64,000 bases of DNA, taken from the NCBI GenBank assembly GCA_030834905.1, contig JAUQWZ010000011.1, forward strand, positions 310,001-374,000. Direction: 5' to 3'. This DNA comes from Aggregatilineales bacterium (lineage in GTDB: Bacteria > Chloroflexota > Anaerolineae > Aggregatilineales > Phototrophicaceae). The notes beneath the pieces were generated by a model. It made no database searches, was not told where the DNA came from, and saw only the letters and a program-made list of their open reading frames with translations. Position 1 is the first letter of the stretch. Every line of letters starts with the position of its first letter. Of this stretch, positions 17,574 to 25,952 are shown piece by piece. A program made the position numbers and the translations under genes.

Positions 17574-17577
17574 TAGT

Positions 17578-18603
17578 ATGTCTGCCAAAAAATCCCGCAT
17601 CGAGGACGTCGCCAAAGCAGTCGGTGTTTCGGCTACCGCCGTCTCGTTTGCCTTTAATCGCCCTGACCGGCTCAACTCCAAAACTGTGACGCGCATCCTG
17701 GATGCTGCTGACCGGCTTGGCTACTCCCCGAACCCACTCGCGCGGGCGCTGCTGGCGAAATCCACCGGCGTCATCGGCATTCTCACCCCGCAGACGCTGC
17801 CATCCATCTTCAAGAATCCGTTTTTCGCGGCGTTCCACGAAGGCGTTGGGCGGGCGTGCGAAGAACACTGTCTGTCACTGATGATCGTCTCACCCGCGTC
17901 GCGGTCGCTTTCAGAGGCGTCGGCACACGCCCCGGTAGACGGGTTAATCGTCGTCGGACTCAGCGAAAGCCATCCCGAAATTGAACTGCTCCGCCGCCGC
18001 CAGATGCAGTTTGTGATCGTAGATGGCGATGCCGAGACGGTTCCCAGCGTCAACGTAGACGACTATCACGGGGCGCGGCAGGCAGCGAACCTTCTGTTGG
18101 AGCGCGATCACCGTCGGATCGCCTGCCTGACGTTCGAGCAGGATTTATCCAGCAGTCACGGCAAAAAAGTCTACGGCGTCGGGCGGCGAAGGCTCGAAGG
18201 TTACAAGCATTCTTTCAATGATTATGATATTCTATGGGACGATAGCGTGCTGGTTCCCACCGCTGCCAGCATCGATGCCGGAGCCGCCGCGTTCAAACAA
18301 CTATGGAAAAACCCGAAGAACCGCCCAACGGCGGTGCTGGCTGTCGCTGATGTCATGGCGATAGGGATGCTTGAGGAAGCAAACGCGCGCGGCGTCTGTG
18401 TGCCGGACGATCTCGCCATCATCGGCTTTGATGATATCCCGCAGGCGCAGTGGACGCGACCGCCGCTGACGACTGTCCGGCAGCCGATGGTAGAAAAGGG
18501 CGAAATCGCCGTTCAAATGCTGCTCACCCTGATCGCAGGAGAACCGCTGACGGATCGCCACGTACTCCTGCCGACCGAATTGGTGATAAGAAAGTCCGCG
18601 TAA
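17578..18603 (+). CDS. LacI-family transcriptional regulator of the maltodextrin operon
   Basis: The 341-residue product has an N-terminal LacI helix-turn-helix (IEDVAKAVGVSATAVSFAFN) and hinge (LGYSPNPLARAL), then a periplasmic-binding-protein-like sugar domain (VIGILTPQ, VDGLIVVGLSE, IACLTFE, AVLAVADVMAIGML, IIGFDDIPQAQW). It should bind a sugar inducer and release operators. It lies 97 bp upstream of malE and in the same direction, so it most likely controls the transport and GH13 genes that follow. A good promoter and a palindromic operator lie just before it. No clear ribosome site precedes the ATG. Confidence 0.92.
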   Translation: MSAKKSRIEDVAKAVGVSATAVSFAFNRPDRLNSKTVTRILDAADRLGYSPNPLARALLAKSTGVIGILTPQTLPSIFKNPFFAAFHEGVGRACEEHCLSLMIVSPASRSLSEASAHAPVDGLIVVGLSESHPEIELLRRRQMQFVIVDGDAETVPSVNVDDYHGARQAANLLLERDHRRIACLTFEQDLSSSHGKKVYGVGRRRLEGYKHSFNDYDILWDDSVLVPTAASIDAGAAAFKQLWKNPKNRPTAVLAVADVMAIGMLEEANARGVCVPDDLAIIGFDDIPQAQWTRPPLTTVRQPMVEKGEIAVQMLLTLIAGEPLTDRHVLLPTELVIRKSA

Positions 18604-18700
18604 GCTAATCGGGAGGTGTAGCGAAGAAGGATACACAACAGAGTCCCAGTTGGTTATCGCGTTAATCATTTCTATTGACGTAGCTAAGGAGCATAGTTCC

Positions 18701-19957
18701 ATGAAGAAAAGTACTGTAAAGAGCGTGTTGGTGATGGCGGTGCTGATGCTGGCGCTGTTCAGTATGCAGATTGCCGTATTCGCCCAGGACGCGGAACCCA
18801 CCGCGACGTTTGTTCCGTCCGAAGAAGGCGTGCTCACGATCTGGTCTGACCAGGATCGCCTGCCCGCTATCGAAGCGCTTGCCGACAGCTTCAGCGAGCA
18901 GTATGGCGTTGAAGTCCGTATCCAGACCATGGGCTTTGGCGATATCCGCAACAACCTCGTGCTGGGTGGTCCCGTTGGAGAGGGTCCGGACATCATCATC
19001 GGCGCGCACGACTGGATTGGTCAGCTTTACAGCAACGGCTTGATTGCCGCGCTGGACCTGCCGCAGGAAATTCTCGACAACCTCGATCCGGTCGCGCTCC
19101 GCGCCTTCACCTACGACGGTGAACTGGTCGGTCTGCCTTACCTGACCGAAGCAGTGGCGCTGATCTACAACACCGATCTGCTGCCGGAACTCCCTGCCAC
19201 CTGGGCAGAACTGACGGATGCGGCAGAACAGCTTGTCGCCGATGGCGAAGCCGAGCGCGGTATTGCCATCCCCAACAGCTCCGGTGACCCCTACCATCAC
19301 GAAGCACTGCTCACCGGCTTCGGCGGCTACATCTTTGGCGTTGACGAAGAAGGCAACTACAACGCCGAGGACGTAGGTATCGACAGCGAAGGCGGCGTGG
19401 CGGCAATGACCGAACTCGACCGTCTGGTAAAAGCCGACATCCTCAACGCAGCCGTTGATGGCGGCGTGGCGCAGAACCTGTTCACCGAAGGTCAACTGGC
19501 AGCGTGGATCACCGGTCCGTGGTCGTTGAACGCAGTTCGTGAAAGCGGCGTCCCCTATGCCGTGGCTCCGATTCCTGAGATGGAAGAAACGCCTCGCCCG
19601 TTCGTGGGGTCGCAGGGCTTCATGATCAACGCCTTCAGCGAAAACGCGCTGCTGGCACAGGCTTTCCTGAGCGAGTTCGTCGCCACCGATGAAGGTATGC
19701 AGCTTCTATACGACACCATCCCCTTCATCCCGGCATGGAACCCGCTGGCAGAGACGACTGACAACGAAGACCTGGCGAACTTCCGCCTGTCGGTTGCCAA
19801 CGGCGATCCGATGCCTGCTATCCCCGCGATGAACGCGGTCTGGACGGCATGGGGCAACGGCATCACCCTGATTTACCAGCAGCAGGCAGATCCCGAAACC
19901 GTCGTGGCTGACGCCGCAGGCGCAATCCGCGACGAAATCGCTGGTTCGGGCAGCTAA
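18701..19957 (+). CDS. malE: Maltose/maltodextrin-type ABC binding protein
   Basis: The 418-residue product starts with a Sec signal peptide (ending near IAVFAQ) and no lipobox Cys. The mature protein follows the MalE family: LTIWSDQDRLPAIEALADSF, a GPDIIIGAHDWIGQL segment, GLPYLTEAVALIYNTDLLPE, and ITGPWSLNAVRESGVPYAVA. The frame opens at 18650, but ATG 18701 has AAGGAG nine bases upstream and places the signal peptide at the start. It delivers maltodextrin to MalF/MalG. A hairpin follows the gene, which probably keeps its level above that of the permeases. Family is firm; the exact sugar is inferred from the GH13 gene. Confidence 0.9.
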   Translation: MKKSTVKSVLVMAVLMLALFSMQIAVFAQDAEPTATFVPSEEGVLTIWSDQDRLPAIEALADSFSEQYGVEVRIQTMGFGDIRNNLVLGGPVGEGPDIIIGAHDWIGQLYSNGLIAALDLPQEILDNLDPVALRAFTYDGELVGLPYLTEAVALIYNTDLLPELPATWAELTDAAEQLVADGEAERGIAIPNSSGDPYHHEALLTGFGGYIFGVDEEGNYNAEDVGIDSEGGVAAMTELDRLVKADILNAAVDGGVAQNLFTEGQLAAWITGPWSLNAVRESGVPYAVAPIPEMEETPRPFVGSQGFMINAFSENALLAQAFLSEFVATDEGMQLLYDTIPFIPAWNPLAETTDNEDLANFRLSVANGDPMPAIPAMNAVWTAWGNGITLIYQQQADPETVVADAAGAIRDEIAGSGS

Positions 19958-19975
19958 TTCCCGCCAATAATTGTC

Positions 19976-20004
19976 GAGGCTGGATAGGAATCCTATCCAG
20001 CCTC
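19976..20004 (+). terminator. Attenuator hairpin between malE and malF
   Basis: A perfect 14-bp inverted repeat (GAGGCTGGATAGGA and its complement) around a single central base lies 18 bases after the malE stop, followed by ATTTATAT. It should stop part of the transcription or protect the malE message from 3' decay. Confidence 0.65.
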
Positions 20005-20027
20005 ATTTATATGAAATTGGAGCCGAC

Positions 20028-21593
20028 ATGTCGATGAAATGGCTGATTTTAAAGATCGTCTTTCTTGGCATCTTCGATGTATTTGGCTTGCAGCTTGCAA
20101 TTTCTCTCGGACGAGAGATCGGCTGGCCCCTCGGCATTGGAATCGCTCTGTACATCCTGGTTGTCAATATCGTCTTCCTGCGCAGCGACCTGTTCCCCTG
20201 GCGCTGGATTATTCCGGCATTCGGCGGAATGCTGCTGCTGATCGTTTATCCCATCGGCTATTCTCTCACCGTTGCCTTCACAAATTACGGTGATGGTCAC
20301 CTGCTGTCGAAAGATCTGGTGATCAGCCAGCGGCTCGCCGAATCGTACACGCCGGAAGACGCGCCCACTTACAGTGTTTATATCTACCGGAGCGATGCTG
20401 ATAATGCGTTTCGCTTCTGGTTGATCGACCAGAATGATCGCACATTCGTCGCCTATCCGGACGAAGAACTGCGCGAAATCGCGCCCGACGATACCACCTT
20501 TGACCCGCGCGACGAAAACGGGGTTCCGCGAACGCTTGAAGGCTACAACCGTATGCCGGCAGGCAGCGCGCTTCAGTATGCGAATTCGCTGCAAAATGTC
20601 GCCATTGGCGAGCCGCCAACTCAGGTGCGCTTTACCCGCATCAGCCTGGGTGAAGTGCAGCGGGCAGCCCTGCTTCAGCCCCGCTGGAGCTATGACGCAG
20701 AAACCGATACGCTGACCAACCTCGAAACCGATCTGGTCTACTACACCGAGCGCGGCAATTTTGTGACCGGCGAAGGCGACACGCGCCAGGTTTTGCAGCC
20801 CGGCTTCCCCGCCCACATCGGGCTGGACAACATCCTGAGAGTGTTTAACGACCGCAACGTGAGTGGACCTTTCTGGAGTTCCTTTATCTGGACGCTTACA
20901 TTCGCTTTTGGCAGCGTTTTTCTCACTTTCGCGCTCGGTCTGGCGTTCGCGATCACGCTCAACTCGCGTGACGTGCCTTTCCGCCCGTTTTTCCGTTCGC
21001 TGCTGATCCTCCCTTATGCCGTACCCGGTTGGCTGATGGTCACGACCTGGCGAGGGCTGCTCAACCCGGCATACGGTCCGGTCAACATGGGCATCCTCGG
21101 ACTCTTCGGCGTTTCGCCGCAGTGGTTCAGCGATCCGCTGCTGGCGAAAATCGGCGTGCTGTTCGTCAATATGTATATTGGCTTCCCGTACATGATGCTG
21201 ATCTCACTCGGCGCGCTGCAAAGTATTGCGCCGGATATGTACGAAGCGGCGACGATTGACGGCGCCAACGCGCGCAACCAGTTCCGTTACATCACCCTGC
21301 CGCTGCTGCTGGTAGCGCTCGCGCCGCTGCTCGTTGCCAGCTTCGGCTTCAACTTCAATAATTTCACGGTCATCGAACTGTTTAACAACGGCGGACCACC
21401 CATAAGCGCCGCCACCGTCGCCGGACACACCGATATTCTGCTGTCTTATACCTACCGGCTCGCTTTTTCAGGCGCGGCAGGCACAGATTACGGCTTTGCC
21501 GCCGCCATTAGCATCTTTATCTTCATGATTATTGCGCCGCTGACCTATTTCAACTTCCGGCTCACCCGTCGCTTTGAGGAGGTGAACGCATGA
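20028..21593 (+). CDS. malF: Maltodextrin ABC transporter permease MalF
   Basis: The 521-residue membrane protein resembles enterobacterial MalF in carrying extra N-terminal TM helices and a large external loop (about residues 85-275) before the core permease helices. The EAA loop (YEAATIDGANARNQF) contacts the ATPase. The frame is open from 19971, but that would cross the hairpin; ATG 20028 is preceded by TGGAG. It forms the channel with MalG. No malK ATPase gene is nearby, so a shared ATPase encoded elsewhere probably powers the transporter. It overlaps malG by four bases. Confidence 0.9.
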   Translation: MSMKWLILKIVFLGIFDVFGLQLAISLGREIGWPLGIGIALYILVVNIVFLRSDLFPWRWIIPAFGGMLLLIVYPIGYSLTVAFTNYGDGHLLSKDLVISQRLAESYTPEDAPTYSVYIYRSDADNAFRFWLIDQNDRTFVAYPDEELREIAPDDTTFDPRDENGVPRTLEGYNRMPAGSALQYANSLQNVAIGEPPTQVRFTRISLGEVQRAALLQPRWSYDAETDTLTNLETDLVYYTERGNFVTGEGDTRQVLQPGFPAHIGLDNILRVFNDRNVSGPFWSSFIWTLTFAFGSVFLTFALGLAFAITLNSRDVPFRPFFRSLLILPYAVPGWLMVTTWRGLLNPAYGPVNMGILGLFGVSPQWFSDPLLAKIGVLFVNMYIGFPYMMLISLGALQSIAPDMYEAATIDGANARNQFRYITLPLLLVALAPLLVASFGFNFNNFTVIELFNNGGPPISAATVAGHTDILLSYTYRLAFSGAAGTDYGFAAAISIFIFMIIAPLTYFNFRLTRRFEEVNA

Positions 21594-22504
21594 CCGAGAC
21601 GGCGCAGCCTTCCAACCGCCCCGCCCCGCGCACAACCCGCGAAGGCATGGTGACCGCCCACCCCACCCGCAGCCGGATAATCCGGCTGACGATTTTGATT
21701 CTTGGCTCAATCTTCGCCATCTATCCGGTGCTCATCGTCGTCGGCGCGTCGTTCGATCCGCGCAACAGCCTCGTCGGGGCGTCGATCATTCCCCGCAATC
21801 CGTCACTGGTGAACTACACGGCACTGTTCTCAGGGTCGCAAACGCCAATCCTGCGCTGGCTGATGAATTCAATCATCGTCTCCGGCATCAGCACCGTTAT
21901 GGTGGTCACGCTGTCTACGCTGGCAGCCTACTCGTTTTCGCGCTTTCGTTTCAAGGGACGGCGCGAATCGCTGACGGCGACGCTTGTCATCCAGGTGTTT
22001 CCCACAGTTACGGCGCTGGTCGCCTTTTACCTGCTGCTGAATCAGATTGGCAACATCATCCCGTGGCTGGGTTTGAACACGCTCGGCGGCTTGATCCTGC
22101 TCTACATGGGCGGGGCGCTCGGCTCCAACGCCTTTCTCATGAAGGGCTATTTCGACACCATCCCGCGCGAGATTGACGAATCCGCCAGGGTGGACGGCGC
22201 GGATGAGTGGACAACGTTTTACCGCATCATCCTGCCGCTGGTTCGCCCGATCATCGTCGTTGTTGGGCTGCTGACGTTCATCGGCACCTTCAACGATTAC
22301 CTGATCCCCAGGGTGCTGCTGCGCGACAGCAACACCTTTACGCTGGCGGTTGGCTTAACAACTTTCATCGGTAACGACTTCGCCACCGACTGGGGCATCT
22401 TCGCCGCTGGCGCGATCATCGGCGCGGTGCCGATCACGATCCTTTTCCTCGTGCTGCAAACGCAGATTATCGAGGGGCTATCACAGGGAGCAGTTAAAGG
22501 GTGA
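21590..22504 (+). CDS. malG: Maltodextrin ABC transporter permease MalG
   Basis: The 304-residue product has six predicted TM helices and the EAA loop DESARVDGADEWTTFYRI, characteristic of MalG-type permeases. FDPRNSLVGASIIPRNPSL lies in the first external loop. It starts in an ATGA overlap with malF and ends in a GTGA overlap with the GH13 gene, so the three are translationally coupled. Works with MalF as the second half of the membrane channel. Confidence 0.92.
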   Translation: MTETAQPSNRPAPRTTREGMVTAHPTRSRIIRLTILILGSIFAIYPVLIVVGASFDPRNSLVGASIIPRNPSLVNYTALFSGSQTPILRWLMNSIIVSGISTVMVVTLSTLAAYSFSRFRFKGRRESLTATLVIQVFPTVTALVAFYLLLNQIGNIIPWLGLNTLGGLILLYMGGALGSNAFLMKGYFDTIPREIDESARVDGADEWTTFYRIILPLVRPIIVVVGLLTFIGTFNDYLIPRVLLRDSNTFTLAVGLTTFIGNDFATDWGIFAAGAIIGAVPITILFLVLQTQIIEGLSQGAVKG

Positions 22505-24327
22505 CATCCCCAAGTTTCAACATTCTTGATACGCCAACCGCGCTTCAACAGCGCCGAAGCGATCCGCAGCATCTGCCGCCGCCCGCCACGCCCATTCGCA
22601 TGGAGGTTGTCCTGACGATTGAGCGCTGTCCGTCCCAGCCGCAGGTGGTTGTCCGCGATACCCGTCGCGAGCTGACCTGGCACATCATCATGAAGAAGGC
22701 TGGTGATGACCGCTGGACGGCGTCGATGCTGCTGCCAGGCACGCCAACGATTATTCACTACTACTTTGAGTTTGCGGACGGCACGACCTTCCAGGCGCTG
22801 CGGCAGATCGAGGCACTTGTGCCCGGTCAGCCTGATCCCATCTTTGGGCAGTGGACACGCCGCCCATTCCAGATTGCCGTCTACGATCCGGCAAGCGCGC
22901 CGCCCGCCTGGACGCAGGGACAGGTCATCTACCAGATCTTCCCTGACCGTTTCGCCAAAGGGATGCTGCCGCCGGACGTGCGCCCGCGCGTCGCCAAAAA
23001 CGTCCACGGACGCGAGCCGCTGTATCTGGAATGGGGCGACCTGCCCGAACTGCCGCCAAAAGGGCGCGATTTTCACGGCGGCAACCTGCGCGGCATCATC
23101 GACAAGCTCGAATACCTTCAGGATCTTGGCGTGGAATGCCTGTACCTGACGCCGATCTTCGAATCGCCAACCAACCACCGCTACGACGCGATGGACTATT
23201 TCGCGATTGACCCGATGCTCGGCACCGAAACCGAACTGGTCGAGTTAGTCGAGAAGGTTCACCAGCGCGGGATGCGCATCATCCTCGATGGCGTCTTCAA
23301 CCACTGCTCGCACGACAGCCGCTATTTCAACATGGCGGGCTGGTATGGCGACAACGAGGGTGCCTATCGCGACCGGGAATCGCCCTATTATCGCTGGTTC
23401 GAGTTCAGCCAGTGGCCCCAGAAATACACCGGCTGGATCGGCGTTCAGTCGATGCCTGAATTCGTGGAGTGTCCTGAGCATGAGGAATACTTCCTCGGTC
23501 CTGAGGGCGTTTCCAACTACTGGCTGAAGCGCACCGGCATGGACGGCTGGCGGACGGACGTTACCCCCTGGATGAGCGAGGAATTCTGGCGGCGCTTCCG
23601 CCGTTCAGTGCGCGCCGCCAACCCCGAAGCCTACCTGATCGCTGAAGAATGGACTGACGCCTCGCATTATTTCGTCGGCGATACCTTTGACGCGACCATG
23701 AATTACCGCTTCGCCTGGGCGCTGCGCGGCTTCTTCGCCCTGGATGTGCTGACCGTGGCAGAGTTTGAAGATCGGCTCGCCAACTGGCTGCGCGATACAC
23801 CAGCGCCGTTCCAGCTTTCACAGACTAACCTGATCGATTCGCACGACACCGCCCGCGCCCTGACCATGTGCGGCGGCGATAAGCGGCGCTTTAAGCAGAT
23901 GATCGCCTTCATGATGGCATACGTGGGCGCGCCGATGATCTGCTACGGCGACGAAGTGGGTCTGGAAGGCGATTTCGCCGAAAGCGCCCGGCAGTCGTTC
24001 CGCTGGGAAGATGGCGATACCGAACTACAGGATTACTATCGCCGCATCCTCCGATTCCGCAAGGACAGCGCGCCAATGCGCTATGGCGGCGTGGAAACGC
24101 TGCTGGTCGATGAACGCCAGCGCGGCTACGCTTTCGCCCGTCATTTTGGCGATGAGGTCGTCTATGGGGTCTTTAACGCCAGCGACAGCCCGGCAGTCGT
24201 CGAAATCACCGTTGAAAGCGGCGTCTGGTCGGACGCGCTGGGTTTGATCGAGGATGTGACAGCGCAGGCGGGGCGGCTGAAGATCGCGCTGGATGCGCGC
24301 GGCGCGGCGCTGCTGTTCAAAGCATAA
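22501..24327 (+). CDS. GH13 alpha-glucosidase, neopullulanase/cyclomaltodextrinase type
   Basis: The 608-residue cytoplasmic enzyme has an N-terminal beta-sandwich of about 130 residues, as in neopullulanase and cyclomaltodextrinase, then a GH13 (beta/alpha)8 barrel. Markers are YQIFPDRFAKG, GVECLYLTPIFESPTNHRYD and ILDGVFNHCSHDSRYF. The nucleophile is Asp353 (GWRTDVTPW), the acid/base is Glu382 (LIAEEW), and the stabiliser is Asp449 (DSHDTARAL). It hydrolyses alpha-1,4 (and often alpha-1,6) bonds of imported maltodextrins. It starts at GTG 22501, overlapping malG, which fixes its role as the intracellular step of this pathway. There is no signal peptide. Confidence 0.92.
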   Translation: MTSPSFNILDTPTALQQRRSDPQHLPPPATPIRMEVVLTIERCPSQPQVVVRDTRRELTWHIIMKKAGDDRWTASMLLPGTPTIIHYYFEFADGTTFQALRQIEALVPGQPDPIFGQWTRRPFQIAVYDPASAPPAWTQGQVIYQIFPDRFAKGMLPPDVRPRVAKNVHGREPLYLEWGDLPELPPKGRDFHGGNLRGIIDKLEYLQDLGVECLYLTPIFESPTNHRYDAMDYFAIDPMLGTETELVELVEKVHQRGMRIILDGVFNHCSHDSRYFNMAGWYGDNEGAYRDRESPYYRWFEFSQWPQKYTGWIGVQSMPEFVECPEHEEYFLGPEGVSNYWLKRTGMDGWRTDVTPWMSEEFWRRFRRSVRAANPEAYLIAEEWTDASHYFVGDTFDATMNYRFAWALRGFFALDVLTVAEFEDRLANWLRDTPAPFQLSQTNLIDSHDTARALTMCGGDKRRFKQMIAFMMAYVGAPMICYGDEVGLEGDFAESARQSFRWEDGDTELQDYYRRILRFRKDSAPMRYGGVETLLVDERQRGYAFARHFGDEVVYGVFNASDSPAVVEITVESGVWSDALGLIEDVTAQAGRLKIALDARGAALLFKA

Positions 24328-24341
24328 TCATCACTCAATTG

Positions 24342-24364
24342 GGGCGGCGCTCACACCGCCGCCC
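24342..24364 (+). terminator. Terminator-like hairpin after the maltodextrin operon
   Basis: An 8-bp GC stem (GGGCGGCG/CGCCGCCC) with a 7-nt loop, 14 bases after the GH13 stop, followed by a pyrimidine-rich tract. It separates this operon from the sigma factor gene. Confidence 0.6.
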
Positions 24365-24402
24365 TCCCTATTCCCCTCTCCCCCTATGTATTACGGTTTA
24401 CT

Positions 24403-24427
24403 TTTTTCATCCCGATATATACAATAC
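24403..24427 (+). promoter_or_regulatory. Candidate ECF-type promoter upstream of the sigma factor gene
   Basis: TTTTTCAT, 12 bases, AATAC. The same two blocks with the same 12-base spacing occur at 25180-25204, before the anti-sigma/CHAT operon. A shared bipartite element before a sigma gene and the adjacent operon fits autoregulation by that sigma factor. Confidence 0.5.
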
Positions 24428-24485
24428 GAATGATTACGGGTAAAAGCAGACGAATCCAGTTCCAGCCTGCATGTGGGAGCCTCGT

Positions 24486-25157
24486 GTGACTGACAGCAGC
24501 CTGCACACCGACAAGCTTGCCGACCTCTGCGCCGACGAAACAACCCGGTTTATGCGCCATGAGGCAAATGACCCGCACTATTGTTTCGAGCTGCTGCGGC
24601 GGGCGCTGGTGGATTCATCTGGCGATGCGCTGACTCACGTTTACCGCATTTACGAACCACTTGTCCTGAGCTGGGTGCGGCGTCACGAGCGCTTTCAGCA
24701 CACCGGCGAAGATGCCAGCTATTTCGCCAGTCTGGCGCTGCGCAACTTCTACTTCGCCGTTCGGGGAGCCAAATTCTCCAATTTCCAGTTCCTGCCTCAA
24801 ATCCTGCGCTACCTTAAACGGTGCGTCCACAGCGCGATTGAACAGTACCTGCGCGACCAGCAGCCAACCGCCGATTCGTTCATCGAAAACATCGAGCAAA
24901 TTGGCGACGCAACGCCGCTGGAAAGCGAACTCGAAGCCGAAGACCTCTGGATGCATATTCTCACGCTGATACCGGAACCGGAAGACCAACTGCTGGCGCG
25001 GCTGACGTTCATCCTGGATATGAAGCCCGCCGAAATCGTGCGCGGGCATTCCTCGATCTGGGCGCACGAACGCGCGGTGTCGGTCGCCCTCCAGCGCATT
25101 CGCCGCCGTCTGCGTGGCGACGAATTTCTGCGCCAGGCAGCCGATGAATCGCGCTAA
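24486..25157 (+). CDS. ECF-like sigma-70 family RNA polymerase sigma factor
   Basis: The 223-residue product has a region-2-like helical domain (YRIYEPLVLSWVRRHERF through FNF-like NFYFAVRGAKF, then LKRCVHSAIEQYLRDQ) and a C-terminal region-4-like helix-turn-helix (MKPAEIVRGHSSIWAHERA ... ALQRIRRRLRGDEF). The sequence is divergent from classical ECF groups. GTG 24486 is chosen because GGGAG lies six bases before it; ATG 24471 in the same frame lacks a site. It is followed after 79 bp by a zinc-finger protein, a CHAT protease and a subtilase, and is probably their specific regulator. Confidence in sigma function is moderate to good. Confidence 0.75.
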   Translation: MTDSSLHTDKLADLCADETTRFMRHEANDPHYCFELLRRALVDSSGDALTHVYRIYEPLVLSWVRRHERFQHTGEDASYFASLALRNFYFAVRGAKFSNFQFLPQILRYLKRCVHSAIEQYLRDQQPTADSFIENIEQIGDATPLESELEAEDLWMHILTLIPEPEDQLLARLTFILDMKPAEIVRGHSSIWAHERAVSVALQRIRRRLRGDEFLRQAADESR

Positions 25158-25179
25158 TACAAGCGTAGATCGTGTGATA

Positions 25180-25204
25180 TTTTTCATTCTACCGCATTCA
25201 ATAC
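25180..25204 (+). promoter_or_regulatory. Candidate ECF-type promoter of the anti-sigma/CHAT/subtilase operon
   Basis: TTTTTCAT, 12 bases, AATAC, matching 24403-24427 in both blocks and spacing. It lies 32 bases upstream of the ATG at 25237. Confidence 0.5.
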
Positions 25205-25236
25205 AGTAGATGAACAACCTGACGTAAGGATATTTG

Positions 25237-25947
25237 ATGGAGTGTATTTTTCCGCCAGCATTGACGGAACAGGAACTGTCAGCGGCGCTGGATGGGGAAG
25301 CCGGGAGCGCCGTACAGCAACATCTGGCACAATGCCCATACTGCGCCGGGCGGCTTGAAGCAGCGCGGCGCTTAGAACAGAGGCTGAAGATCATCTTGTA
25401 CCGGTTTGACTGCCCGCCCTCACAGCAGCTAGTGGATTACGACGCCGGTCTGATCGATCCTGCCTCGGCAGAACGTCTCCGGCAGCACCTCGCCACCTGC
25501 GCGCGCTGCGGCGATGAACTGCGCCGCCTTCAGGTTTTTCTGGATGATGACGGTGAAGCCGCGCCCAGCCTGCGGGTCGTCCGTTCGCAGCGGCAGCGAC
25601 CGGGCGAACTGGTGGCGCAGCCGCGCGCCGATACCGCCGCCTGGGCAGCGCGTGGACTTCAGGATGGACAAACCCAGGATTGGGAAGTGGAAGGCGCGAC
25701 CATCTTCCTGGAACTCAATCACCGCGCCGAAGGGCTGGTGCTCTCCGGACAGGTGGTGGATGAAACCACCTCCTGGACGGGCGCGCTGGCGGAACTGCGC
25801 CAGTCCGAGACGCTGCAAGGCGTGAGCGTTCTCGACGAGATGGGCGAATTTCACTTTGTCCTGACCGAGGCAGAACCCGCGTCGCTGACGATTACAGCGC
25901 CCGGCGGAACGACGCTTGTGTTGGAGAGCATTACCCTGAACGACTAA
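25237..25947 (+). CDS. Putative zinc-finger anti-sigma factor
   Basis: The 236-residue product contains two zf-HC2-like modules, HLAQCPYCAGRLEAARRLE (about residues 27-46) and HLATCARCGDELRRLQ (about 84-100), each with the H-x3-C-x2-C pattern of anti-sigma zinc-binding domains. No TM helix is visible, unlike many anti-sigma factors, so it is probably cytoplasmic. The C-terminal 120 residues look like a beta-rich domain (IFLELNHRAEGLVLSGQV, FHFVLTEAEPASLTITAPGG). It follows the sigma gene and ends five bases before the CHAT protease gene. By position it should hold the sigma factor inactive. ATG 25237 has AAGGA upstream. Confidence 0.7.
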   Translation: MECIFPPALTEQELSAALDGEAGSAVQQHLAQCPYCAGRLEAARRLEQRLKIILYRFDCPPSQQLVDYDAGLIDPASAERLRQHLATCARCGDELRRLQVFLDDDGEAAPSLRVVRSQRQRPGELVAQPRADTAAWAARGLQDGQTQDWEVEGATIFLELNHRAEGLVLSGQVVDETTSWTGALAELRQSETLQGVSVLDEMGEFHFVLTEAEPASLTITAPGGTTLVLESITLND

Positions 25948-25952
25948 GGCGT

